Assembly: GCA_023424475.1 (NCBI GenBank)
Contig: JAFADX010000029.1
Location: forward strand, 1 to 7,314
DNA: 7,314 bases
DNA from: Pseudomonadota bacterium
GTDB lineage: Bacteria > Pseudomonadota > Alphaproteobacteria > Acetobacterales > Acetobacteraceae
Reading direction: 5' to 3'
Every line of letters begins with the position of its first letter. The stretch's first letter is position 1. Position numbers and translations under genes: made by a program. Of the stretch, positions 1 through 6,556 are shown in pieces. A model generated the notes under the pieces. That model saw only the letters and a program-made list of their open reading frames with translations. It had not been told where the DNA came from and did no database searches.

Positions 1-186
1 CAGCAGGCGTGGCGGCGCCGCGCGGCGCGGCGCTGGGGCCGCCGCGACCGGAGCTTCGGCGGGCACGGCGGCGCGCGGCGGGGAACGGTCCGGCGGCACA
101 TCTTCCAGCGCCTCCTCCGCCCCCCAGTCCAGTTGCAGCGCCAAGGCCGCGAGAAGCGCCCCCCGATCCGGCTCCATCGCGGCCAT
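1..186 (-). CDS. Partial gene, N-terminus of a probable family-4 uracil-DNA glycosylase (3' end outside the window)
   Basis: Reading the minus strand from the ATG whose first base is 186 gives an open frame to the window edge (62 codons, no stop), beginning MAAMEPDRGALLAALALQLD. It continues as WGAEEALEDVPPDR and then into an Ala/Pro-rich linker. A short helix with a Leu-x-W-GA-(D/E)EA pattern followed by an Ala/Pro-rich linker is how alphaproteobacterial family-4 uracil-DNA glycosylases (iron-sulfur enzymes that remove uracil from DNA) commonly begin. The catalytic and Cys motifs lie beyond the window, so the product is an inference. ATG 186 is preferred over the in-frame ATG at 177 because GAAGG sits 5 bases upstream of it. 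The gene is divergent from ETF-QO. It is easy to miss because it has no stop inside the window and an overlapping plus-strand frame (9-233) is also open. Confidence 0.6.
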   Translation of the reverse strand, partial: MAAMEPDRGALLAALALQLDWGAEEALEDVPPDRSPPRAAVPAEAPVAAAPAPRRAAPPRLL

Positions 187-262
187 ATCGGCCTTCTGCG
201 GGGTTCCGCGCAACCCGGCCTGCCGCTACATGATGCGCGAGACGCTAGGGGAATGCAGGCGG
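187..262. promoter_or_regulatory. Divergent intergenic region between the glycosylase-like gene and ETF-QO
   Basis: These 76 bases separate two divergent start codons, so they should hold promoters for both genes. I see a ribosome-binding sequence for each gene (AGGGGA at 247-252 for ETF-QO; GAAGG on the minus strand just upstream of 186). A weak 5-bp inverted repeat, GGGTT/AACCC, lies at 201-216. No convincing -35/-10 pair is visible on either strand, which is common in GC-rich alphaproteobacteria. Confidence 0.4.
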
Positions 263-1891
263 ATGGCCGAAGACCGCGAATCCATGGAATTCGACGTGCT
301 GGTGGTGGGGGGCGGCCCGGCCGGCCTCGCCGCTGCGATCCGGCTCAAGCAGCTCAACCCCGATGCCGCCGTCTGCCTGATCGAGAAAGGCAGCGAGATC
401 GGCGCGCATATCCTCTCCGGCGCCGTGCTCGAGCCCCGCGCACTGGACGAGCTGATCCCGGATTGGCGCGACGACCCGCCGGCGCTGGCGACGCCGGCCA
501 AGGACGACCGCTTCATGTTCCTGACGGAGACGAAGGCCTACCGGCTGCCGACGCCGCCGCAGATGAACAACCACGGCAACTACATCGTCAGCCTGGGCAA
601 TGTCTGCCGCTGGCTCGGCGCCAAGGCCGAGGAGATGGGCGTCGAGATCTACCCCGGCTTCGCCGCCTCCGAGACGATCATCGAGGATGGCCGGGTGAAG
701 GGCGTCGTCGCCGGCGTCATGGGCATCGCGAAGGACGGCGAGCATGGCCCGAACTACCAGCCGGGGATGGAGTTGCGCGCGACCTACACGCTCTTCGCCG
801 AGGGCTGCCGCGGCTCGCTGACCAAGAAGCTCTTCGAGACCTACAAGCTGCGCGAGGGCGTGCAGCCGCAGACCTACGGCCTCGGCATCAAGGAGCTGTG
901 GGAGATCCCGAAGGAGAAGCACACGCCGGGCCTGATCTGGCACAGCGTGGGCTGGCCGGTGAAGTCCGACACCTATGGCGGCTCCTGGCTCTACATGCTG
1001 GGCGAGAACCTGGTGAGCATCGGCTTCGTCGTCGGGCTCGACTACTCGAACCCCTGGCTCTCGCCCTTCGAGGAATTCCAGCGCTTCAAGCACCACCCGG
1101 CGGTGACGGCGATGCTGGAGGGCGGCAAGCGCATCGCCTATGGCGCGCGCGCGCTGAACGAGGGCGGCTTCCAGGCCATCCCGAAGCTGGTCTTCCCGGG
1201 CGGCGCCATCATCGGCGACGCGGCGGGCTTCCTGAACGTGCCGAAGATCAAGGGCACCCATACCTCGATGAAGTCCGGCATGGTCGCCGCCGAGGCGATC
1301 GCCGAGGCGCTGAAGGCCGAGGAGCGGCCGCCGGTGCTCGAAGCCTATCCCGGGATGCTCAAGGCGTCCTGGGTCTGGAGCGAGCTCGAGGGCGTGCGCA
1401 ACATCCGCCCCGGCTTCGCGAAGTTCGGCCTGTGGGGCGGGCTCGCCTATGCCGCGATCGACACCTACCTCCTGCGCGGCAAGGCGCCCTGGACGATGGC
1501 GCACCACGAGGACTACGCGCAGCTCAGGAAGGCCGCCGACGCACCGAAGATCGACTACCCGAAGCCGGATGGGGTCTATTCCTTCGACCGGCTCTCCTCG
1601 GTGTTCCTGTCGAACACCAACCATGAGGAGGACCAGCCGGCGCACCTCAAGCTGAAGGATCCGTCGCGCTGGAAGGCGGTGAACTTCGACACCTTCGGCA
1701 GCCCCGAGAGCCGCTACTGCCCCGCCGGCGTCTATGAGGCGGTGGGCGTCGAGGAAGGCCAGCCACGCCTGCAGATCAACGCGCAGAACTGCGTGCACTG
1801 CAAGACCTGCGACATCAAGGACCCGACGCAGAACATCGACTGGTGCACGCCCGAGGGCAGCGGCGGACCCAACTACATCGGCGGGATGTGA
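263..1891 (+). CDS. Electron-transfer flavoprotein-ubiquinone oxidoreductase (ETF-QO)
   Basis: This inner-membrane flavo-iron-sulfur enzyme takes electrons from reduced ETF, which is loaded by acyl-CoA and amino-acid/choline-derivative dehydrogenases, and reduces ubiquinone. The 542-residue protein has an N-terminal dinucleotide fold, GGGPAG at residues 16-21, with a following acidic strand end (LIEKG). A second FAD-contacting segment, GDAAGFLNVPKIKGTHTS, starts near residue 318. The C-terminal ferredoxin-like domain has YCPAGVYE (C486) and NCVHCKTCDIKDP (C510, C513, C516). These four Cys have the spacing expected for the single [4Fe-4S] cluster, and all are present. Length is normal for the bacterial family (about 540-560). 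An in-frame ATG exists at 230, but 263 is preferred: AGGGGA lies 10 bases upstream and the family usually begins a few residues before the FDVLVVGGGPAG strand. ATG 284 is a further alternative. GC is about 68% where sampled, typical of the host. No ETF subunit genes are in the window. Confidence 0.96.
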   Translation: MAEDRESMEFDVLVVGGGPAGLAAAIRLKQLNPDAAVCLIEKGSEIGAHILSGAVLEPRALDELIPDWRDDPPALATPAKDDRFMFLTETKAYRLPTPPQMNNHGNYIVSLGNVCRWLGAKAEEMGVEIYPGFAASETIIEDGRVKGVVAGVMGIAKDGEHGPNYQPGMELRATYTLFAEGCRGSLTKKLFETYKLREGVQPQTYGLGIKELWEIPKEKHTPGLIWHSVGWPVKSDTYGGSWLYMLGENLVSIGFVVGLDYSNPWLSPFEEFQRFKHHPAVTAMLEGGKRIAYGARALNEGGFQAIPKLVFPGGAIIGDAAGFLNVPKIKGTHTSMKSGMVAAEAIAEALKAEERPPVLEAYPGMLKASWVWSELEGVRNIRPGFAKFGLWGGLAYAAIDTYLLRGKAPWTMAHHEDYAQLRKAADAPKIDYPKPDGVYSFDRLSSVFLSNTNHEEDQPAHLKLKDPSRWKAVNFDTFGSPESRYCPAGVYEAVGVEEGQPRLQINAQNCVHCKTCDIKDPTQNIDWCTPEGSGGPNYIGGM

Positions 1892-2118
1892 GCGAGCGCG
1901 GCGGAGCCGGCGCGCCGCACCCGGTCATCGGCGTGTTGCGCGCCGGCGTGCTGTTCGGCCTGGGCTGGGTGGCGGCGGCGGGCCTGGCCTGGGCTGCCTT
2001 CGGCATCGGCTGGGCGGCACTGCTCCTGATGGCCTGGGGCCTGCTGCTGCGGCATTTCCACCGTGCGGTCGAGAGGCTCGGCCGCAGCCTGGCGCAGGCT
2101 TCGCCGCCCTTGGCATGA
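1888..2118 (+). CDS. Small two-helix membrane protein, function unknown
   Basis: A 76-residue frame starting with GTG at 1888, which overlaps the ETF-QO stop as GTGA. This is the classic arrangement for translational coupling. The protein begins (V/M)SERGGAGAPHP and has two hydrophobic stretches, about residues 13-37 and 38-54, separated only by a Gly. It ends in a basic amphipathic tail (RHFHRAVERLGRSLAQ). This predicts a membrane hairpin with both ends on one side, probably cytoplasmic by the positive-inside rule. An in-frame ATG at 1843 would add 15 residues encoded inside the ETF-QO iron-sulfur domain, and those residues look like out-of-frame shadow sequence (Arg-rich), so I reject it. 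The ribosome-binding site is weak (GGCGGG just upstream). I do not recognise a family. Coupling to ETF-QO suggests, but does not show, a membrane role near the quinone-linked enzyme. It could still be a chance frame in GC-rich DNA. Confidence 0.55.
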   Translation: MSERGGAGAPHPVIGVLRAGVLFGLGWVAAAGLAWAAFGIGWAALLLMAWGLLLRHFHRAVERLGRSLAQASPPLA

Positions 2119-2155
2119 ACCCGCGGGCAGCCGGCTCCGCCTTTGCAACTTCCTG

Positions 2156-2185
2156 TTGCTAAATCCTTCGTTAACCGCGTATATC
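2156..2185 (+). promoter_or_regulatory. Candidate promoter for the FAD oxidoreductase gene
   Basis: TTGCTA at 2156-2161 (4 of 6 matches to TTGACA) and TATATC at 2180-2185 (4 of 6 to TATAAT) are separated by 18 bases. They lie in the only locally AT-richer stretch between the small membrane protein and the flavoenzyme. Transcription would start around 2192, giving a leader of roughly 120 bases. The match is moderate and the call rests on position as much as on sequence. Confidence 0.35.
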
Positions 2186-2193
2186 AGGGGCAA

Positions 2194-2216
2194 GAATTCT
2201 ATTCTGATCAGAATTC
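2194..2216. promoter_or_regulatory. Palindromic operator-like site
   Basis: GAATTCT at 2194-2200 is the exact inverted complement of AGAATTC at 2210-2216. Nested inside is a perfect 14-bp palindrome, ATTCTGATCAGAAT, at 2201-2214. The site lies directly downstream of the candidate -10 hexamer, a position where a dimeric repressor would block transcription. The regulator is not in the window and the motif matches none I can name with confidence. Confidence 0.45.
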
Positions 2217-2252
2217 CAGTTATTGAGACAGTCCGCCTCCGATAGCTGCTCA

Positions 2253-2269
2253 GGCCGGCATCGCCGGCC
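2253..2269 (+). other. GC hairpin in the leader of the FAD oxidoreductase gene
   Basis: GGCCGGC at 2253-2259 and GCCGGCC at 2263-2269 form a perfect 7-bp stem around a 3-base ATC loop, about 43 bases before the start codon. There is no U tract after it, so a classical intrinsic terminator is unlikely. It could stabilise the mRNA or attenuate expression, or it may simply reflect high GC. Confidence 0.35.
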
Positions 2270-2311
2270 GCCTCGACCGGAGGGGGTCAGCCCGAAGGGA
2301 GCCTCGGCCGT

Positions 2312-3817
2312 ATGGCACAGTCCGTGATCTGCATCGGCGCCGGCCCCGCGGGACTGACCGCGGCTTATCTCCTTGGAAAGCGCGGCATCCAGGCAACCGT
2401 CCTCGAGGCCGACCCGAGGCACGTCGGCGGCATTTCCCGCACCGTCACCTACAAGGGTTTCGGCTTCGACATCGGCGGGCACCGCTTCTTCTCGAAATCC
2501 GAGGCAGTGGAACGCCTGTGGGACGAGCTCGCGGACGAACCCCTCCTGCACCGCCCCCGCAAGTCGCGCATCTATTATCGCGGCAAGCTCTTCGATTATC
2601 CGCTGCGGGCGCAGGATGCGCTGTCGAAGCTCGGCGTGGCCGAGGCCGTCCGCTGCGTCCTGTCCTACGCCAAGGAGCGGGCGGTGCCCCGCCCCGCGCC
2701 GCGGAGCTTCGAGGACTGGGTCGTCGGGCAGTTCGGGCGCCGCCTCTTCGAGATCTTCTTCCGCACCTATACCGAGAAGGTGTGGGGCATGAAGTGCAGC
2801 GAGATCTCGGCCGACTGGGCGGCGCAGCGCATCAAGGGGCTGTCGCTGTTCCAGGCGATCTGGCGTTCCATCCTGCCGCAGAAGCAGGACACGCCGCGTG
2901 GCGCGGTGGTGAAGACGCTGATCAACCAGTTCCGCTATCCGCGCCGCGGCCCGGGCATGCTTTGGGAAGCGGCGGCCGAGAAGGTGCGCCTCCAGGGCGG
3001 CGAGGTGCTGCTGGGCCGGCGCGTGACGGAACTTCGCCGCAGGGATGGCGGCTGGGTCGTGGTTTCCGAGGGCACCGACGGCAGCCGCGCGGAACATCGC
3101 GCCGACGCCGTCATTTCCTCGATGCCGATGCGGCAGCTCGCCGGCGCCCTCGGTCCGGCGCCGTCCGAGGCTGCGCGCGCCGCGGCCGATGCGCTGCGCT
3201 ACCGGGATTTCCTGACGGTCGCCCTGGTGCTGCGCGACCGCGACGCCTTCGACGACAACTGGATCTACATTCACGACCCTGCGGTGAAGGTCGGCCGCAT
3301 CCAGAATTTCCGCTCCTGGTCGCCGGACCTGGTGCCGGAGGAAGGCCTGACCTGCTACGGCCTCGAATATTTCTGCTTCGAGGGTGACGGCCTGTGGTCC
3401 GCGAAGGACGAGGACCTGGTGCGGATGGCGGGCGACGAGCTGGTGAAGCTCGGCCTCGCGCGCGCCGAGGACATCGTGGACGGCACCGTGGTCCGCCAGC
3501 CCAAGGCCTACCCCGTCTACGACGATGCCTATGAGGCGCACGTCGCGACGCTGCGCGGCGAGGTCGAGGCGCGCTACCCGGGCCTGCACCTCGTCGGCCG
3601 CAACGGGATGCACAAGTACAACAACCAGGACCACGCCATGATGACGGCGATGCTGACGGTGGAGAACATCGTCGCCGGCCGGGCAGTGTACGACGTGTGG
3701 CGGGTGAATGCCGACGCCGAGTACCATGAGGAGGCGGGGGCGAGCGGTGTGCGGCTGGTGCCGGAGCGGGTGCGAGTAGCGGCGAAAGGGGAGGCAGCCC
3801 TGGCTGCGGTACGGTAG
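2312..3817 (+). CDS. FAD-dependent oxidoreductase, amine-oxidase/UDP-galactopyranose-mutase-like group
   Basis: A 501-residue flavoprotein of unknown substrate. The N-terminal Rossmann motif GAGPAG is at residues 9-14, with the ribose-binding acidic residue E32 in TVLEAD. It is followed by GGISRTV (39-45) and DIGGHRFF (53-60), the FAD-contacting segments of the protoporphyrinogen-oxidase/UDP-galactopyranose-mutase superfamily. The middle holds FFRTYTEKVWGM, and HKYNNQDHAMMTAM near residues 434-447 is the C-terminal FAD-binding segment. This subgroup is often annotated as NAD(P)/FAD-dependent oxidoreductase and, from memory, tends to occur in polysaccharide gene clusters; the exact reaction is unassigned. 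GAAGGGAG lies 10 bases before the ATG. GC stays high, unlike the next gene. The gene has its own leader with an operator-like palindrome. It converges on the membrane-protein gene, leaving only 40 bases between the two stops with no clear terminator. Confidence 0.88.
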   Translation: MAQSVICIGAGPAGLTAAYLLGKRGIQATVLEADPRHVGGISRTVTYKGFGFDIGGHRFFSKSEAVERLWDELADEPLLHRPRKSRIYYRGKLFDYPLRAQDALSKLGVAEAVRCVLSYAKERAVPRPAPRSFEDWVVGQFGRRLFEIFFRTYTEKVWGMKCSEISADWAAQRIKGLSLFQAIWRSILPQKQDTPRGAVVKTLINQFRYPRRGPGMLWEAAAEKVRLQGGEVLLGRRVTELRRRDGGWVVVSEGTDGSRAEHRADAVISSMPMRQLAGALGPAPSEAARAAADALRYRDFLTVALVLRDRDAFDDNWIYIHDPAVKVGRIQNFRSWSPDLVPEEGLTCYGLEYFCFEGDGLWSAKDEDLVRMAGDELVKLGLARAEDIVDGTVVRQPKAYPVYDDAYEAHVATLRGEVEARYPGLHLVGRNGMHKYNNQDHAMMTAMLTVENIVAGRAVYDVWRVNADAEYHEEAGASGVRLVPERVRVAAKGEAALAAVR

Positions 3818-3857
3818 GCAGTCTGCGCCAGGATTTCGTAACTCAACTGCTCAAAAC

Positions 3858-5807
3858 CTAGCGCAACCTGCTGCACTCGTATCGATAGAACCGCCTGACC
3901 TCGCGTAACGGTTCTCCTGGCAAGCCAGGAAGCCGCATTGGAATTGGTGCGTCCCATGTCGTTGTCGCAAGGCCTGGAACGCGTGATGATAGTATGATTA
4001 TCTTCAATTCTGGCAAAGCACGGCACGCCTCGGCAATTTCTTGAACTGAGGGCGCCCCGCGTCTCGATGGATCTCGGCGCGGCGGACAAATGGCGTCGGG
4101 CTTGAGCTCAAAGTCGGCTGTATTGAGGACGGACAGCGCTCTATACCGGCGCTCAAACTCGATTGCCATGCCGCGAGAGAATGCACCTCCCGCACCCTGA
4201 TAGCATCCGAAGCCCGCTGGGCGGCGCAGCTTCAGCCAGAGCAACTCGAGGCCGCGCTCCCAGTACGGAGTACTGTTCGTACCAATGAACGCGGTGAGCT
4301 CCGCAATCTGATTGTCGTCCTCAACAAAGCGATTCCACGGAGAGCGGCGGTCGACTGTCCAGAATGCCACTGCGAGCACAAGTCCGGCAAGAAGCAGCGT
4401 GCGCCATTGATGAGGGTTTGGTCCTGTCCAAAAACTGAGCCACGCAAAGGCCACCACAGCCACGGCGCAGCCAATCCACATTTCCCAGGCGAACAATATT
4501 CTCGGAGACGCCATGAGAGCGAACCCAAGCCCCATCACAACCAAGACACAAACGCAGAATGCAATGGTCCAGACGATGAGATAAATAACCGCAGACACTT
4601 CCTTTTGATAATACCACTCCCTCCACAGTAGCAGCAGGGCAAGTAGAAACAGGATCGGCGAGAAAAAGCCGGTAAACTCGCCAAAGCGCTCGAAAACGGA
4701 ACAAGCAAACGCAATAAGCAGTACCTTTCGCGCAAGGGAGACAGGGGGCAGGCGCAGCAGCAGAATCACTAGGAAGGCATTCGCAAGCACCGCCAACAGC
4801 CATAGCGCCCGCCACGTCTGCAACCCGACGAGCAGTACATTCGCCCCGAAGTCCCCGCCAATTCCGGCGGCCAACAGGCCAAACGCCGCCACGATCAGAA
4901 CGCTGAGTAGGAGCTGGCGCTCTAGGCGACTCGCCACCCGCCACACAGCGACCAGAATTGCCGCCTGGATGAAAGGCCAGACCCAGTCCAGGAACGACCA
5001 CGTTCCGATAAATGCGTACCCGAGTCGAACCCTGATGATAGCGAGCCAATGCGGATCGTAAGTCGTATAGAGACGACTGAAAGGTTCTACTCCAGCATAG
5101 CCAACGGCAAGGCCACCAGCCAGGGCCAAGCCCGCGAGCCAGAGCAATCGCGGATACCGTAGCGCCCAGAAAACGCCGATGACACCAACCCCCGGCAACA
5201 CCTGAAGTGGGTGCAGTGTGGCGGCGACGATCAGCATTCCGACACATACAATTATGCGACCGACCCCGGCATCGCGAGGTAATCCAACCGCGATTCCTGC
5301 CAGGACGAGGGCCTCCGCCCAGGGCCGCGCAGTGGCAAATGCCTCGCCATAACTCAGCAATCGGGCAGCCCCGTAGTGCGGATCGAGCAAGATAACCGCA
5401 GCGGATGCCAGGATCGCCTCATGACGAAATCTAAACAAAGATCCAAAAAAAACAATGATGGATAAAAAAAATGCAGTCTGAGCAGCATATGAAACAAATA
5501 TATTTCCGATTGATATTCCGTATTTATTTATAATAAACCCGAAAAATCCTGGGAATATAGAAAATTTTTCTTGTCCTCCAAAATAAAATGCAAGATCATT
5601 TTGTAAATACTCAGGATTATTATGCAATATAGCTTGAGCAGTATAGAGTATACTATCATGAATGACTCCTCGATACGGCCTCGTCGCAAACCACAAGGCA
5701 ATCAATAGAATTACCTGCGTGGCGAGTATTAATTTACTAGAGTTTACGCAAGTCTCTCTGCAAGCGCTGGCAGGCGCGCCAGAAGACGCTTTGCTCGTCC
5801 CGGTCAT
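3858..5807 (-). CDS. Polytopic membrane protein, GT-C glycosyltransferase-like, substrate unknown
   Basis: The 649-residue protein has about 12-14 hydrophobic segments from residue 26 to roughly 515, then a soluble C-terminal domain of about 130 residues. The first helix is LILATQVILLIALWFA, followed at once by RPYRGVIHDSILYTAQ. An acidic residue (D51) in the first external loop is typical of GT-C enzymes that use lipid-linked sugars. Other visible landmarks are ATLHPLQVLPG in mid-protein and IGTNSTPYWERG at the start of the C-terminal domain. I cannot name a family. The ATG at 5807 is chosen because it is the only start codon just before the first helix (weak AGG 7 bases upstream). The frame stays open upstream to 6413, but that part lies antisense to the methyltransferase and is rejected. 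Composition is foreign: 53-57% GC in samples of the body, falling to 28% at 5461-5640 (residues 56-116). Two T8 runs occur in this part. Confidence 0.8.
   Translation of the reverse strand: MTGTSKASSGAPASACRETCVNSSKLILATQVILLIALWFATRPYRGVIHDSILYTAQAILHNNPEYLQNDLAFYFGGQEKFSIFPGFFGFIINKYGISIGNIFVSYAAQTAFFLSIIVFFGSLFRFRHEAILASAAVILLDPHYGAARLLSYGEAFATARPWAEALVLAGIAVGLPRDAGVGRIIVCVGMLIVAATLHPLQVLPGVGVIGVFWALRYPRLLWLAGLALAGGLAVGYAGVEPFSRLYTTYDPHWLAIIRVRLGYAFIGTWSFLDWVWPFIQAAILVAVWRVASRLERQLLLSVLIVAAFGLLAAGIGGDFGANVLLVGLQTWRALWLLAVLANAFLVILLLRLPPVSLARKVLLIAFACSVFERFGEFTGFFSPILFLLALLLLWREWYYQKEVSAVIYLIVWTIAFCVCVLVVMGLGFALMASPRILFAWEMWIGCAVAVVAFAWLSFWTGPNPHQWRTLLLAGLVLAVAFWTVDRRSPWNRFVEDDNQIAELTAFIGTNSTPYWERGLELLWLKLRRPAGFGCYQGAGGAFSRGMAIEFERRYRALSVLNTADFELKPDAICPPRRDPSRRGAPSVQEIAEACRALPELKIIILSSRVPGLATTTWDAPIPMRLPGLPGEPLREVRRFYRYECSRLR
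5445..5471 (-). repeat. Two octa-T homopolymer tracts in the coding strand
   Basis: On the plus strand, A8 occurs at 5445-5452 and again at 5464-5471, 11 bases apart. In the membrane-protein frame they encode parts of AFFLSIIVFFGS, in a transmembrane helix around residues 112-121. Tracts of this length are unexpected in such GC-rich DNA and are potential slippage sites. As written, the reading frame is intact. Confidence 0.8.
5461..5640. other. Deep AT-rich trough inside the membrane-protein gene
   Basis: By hand count, 51 of 180 bases are G or C (28%), and 127 of 360 (35%) across 5401-5760. Sampled flanking genes are 68-75% GC. The frame encoding the membrane protein remains intact through it, with codons such as TTA, ATA and AAA that the neighbours avoid. 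It marks imported or recombinant DNA, and may also attract AT-seeking silencers of the MucR/Ros type known in alphaproteobacteria; that last point is inference. Confidence 0.85.
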
Positions 5808-5945
5808 CGACAAACCTAGCAACCGCACGATTTGAGGCGCGAAATATGCATCGTTCTGAGCCCCTGCGCGGGTTTTAGGATTCCTGGGTGATGGCTTGTC
5901 ATGTACGGTCCGAGATGATGCTTCAGGTGTCTCAAGGATGGTTGC
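5808..5945. promoter_or_regulatory. Divergent intergenic region between membrane-protein and methyltransferase genes
   Basis: These 138 bases lie between two divergent start codons and must supply both promoters unless the genes are read from elsewhere. AAGGA at 5934-5938 is the methyltransferase ribosome-binding site. On the minus strand a CATATT-like hexamer is present about 40 bases before the membrane-protein start, but I see no convincing -35 partner. The plus strand has TTGTCA at 5897-5902 without a good -10 at normal spacing. Confidence 0.35.
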
Positions 5946-6473
5946 ATGCCGCTTCTGAGTGAACTGTCCAGAAGGAACAAGGTCGCATTGCTGGACCGGC
6001 ACCTCACGGCTGAATCGAGCATACTCGAAATTGGCAGCGGCAGTGGCTGGTGCTCCCAACACCTGAAGGGTGCCGGGCATCATGTTACGACGATCGATAT
6101 CGTCCCTCCGGCAGATGTCGTCGGCGACATCCTGAATTGGGAGAGCCTCGGACTGAGCCGACACAGCTTCGACGCGGTCGTCGCCTTCGAGGTTATCGAA
6201 CATGTCGACTGCACGGCGGCAATCACGGAACTCTGTCGGCCAGGCGGCCTGGTATTCTTGTCGTCGCCTCATCCAAACTGGGACTGGGTTATGCAGATTC
6301 TGGAGACGGCAGGGTTGAACCAAAGAAGGACGAGCCCTCACGACCACCTGGTGGACTTCCGGACTCTGCCCTTTGAGGGTGTCGTGATGCGACGGCCAGG
6401 CTGGATCCATCAATTGGCAGTCTTTAGGAACCTCCAGCGGGATGATCCCGGCCGCAGCAGTCCTTCGGCCTAG
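5946..6473 (+). CDS. Class I SAM-dependent methyltransferase, substrate unknown
   Basis: A 175-residue cytosolic enzyme expected to transfer a methyl group from S-adenosylmethionine. The seven-strand Rossmann signature is clear: motif I ILEIGSGSGWCSQHL begins at residue 26, the acidic end of strand 2 is TTIDI (D51), and FDAVVAFEVIEHV at 75-87 is the motif IV region of the Methyltransf_11/23 type. CRPGGLVFLSSPHPNW follows as motif VI. The C-terminal part (about 125-175) is short and ends in a polar tail, so the protein sits at the small end of the family. The start is well supported: AAGGA lies 7 bases before the ATG. GC is about 63% where sampled, between the foreign membrane-protein gene and the host genes. 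Its divergent neighbour and the nearby flavoenzyme suggest a glycan or lipid-sugar substrate, but small-molecule or protein targets are equally possible. Confidence 0.88.
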   Translation: MPLLSELSRRNKVALLDRHLTAESSILEIGSGSGWCSQHLKGAGHHVTTIDIVPPADVVGDILNWESLGLSRHSFDAVVAFEVIEHVDCTAAITELCRPGGLVFLSSPHPNWDWVMQILETAGLNQRRTSPHDHLVDFRTLPFEGVVMRRPGWIHQLAVFRNLQRDDPGRSSPSA

Positions 6474-6556
6474 GCCCCGCCCTACGAGTTCTCCTTACCG
6501 CGATGCGTCCGCGCAACCTGCGGCAACCACTTTGTGCAAGTCTGGAACCCCGCACC

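Noticed and set aside
133..1626. 497-codon plus-strand frame overlapping ETF-QO
   Set aside because: Arg/Gly-rich shadow in another frame; ETF-QO has complete flavin and iron-sulfur motifs.
245..1798. 517-codon minus-strand open frame across ETF-QO
   Set aside because: It is His/Arg/Leu-rich, with no motifs, and mirrors ETF-QO codons. It is a typical antisense shadow in GC-rich DNA.
2171..3727. 518-codon minus-strand open frame across the FAD oxidoreductase
   Set aside because: Antisense shadow without domains; the plus-strand gene has clear FAD motifs throughout.
3818..3857. Bidirectional terminator between the convergent flavoenzyme and membrane-protein genes
   Set aside because: Position would suit one, but no stem with more than a few pairs is visible in the 40 bases.
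4321..5247. 308-codon minus-strand frame inside the membrane-protein gene
   Set aside because: An alternative frame of the same strand with Arg/Trp/Cys-rich sequence and no membrane pattern; the long hydrophobic frame is the real one.
5808..6413. N-terminal extension of the membrane protein by about 200 residues on the minus strand
   Set aside because: The frame is open, but it lies antisense to a methyltransferase with full SAM-binding motifs and a good ribosome-binding site. The extension has no recognisable domain, and the natural start lies just before the first membrane helix.
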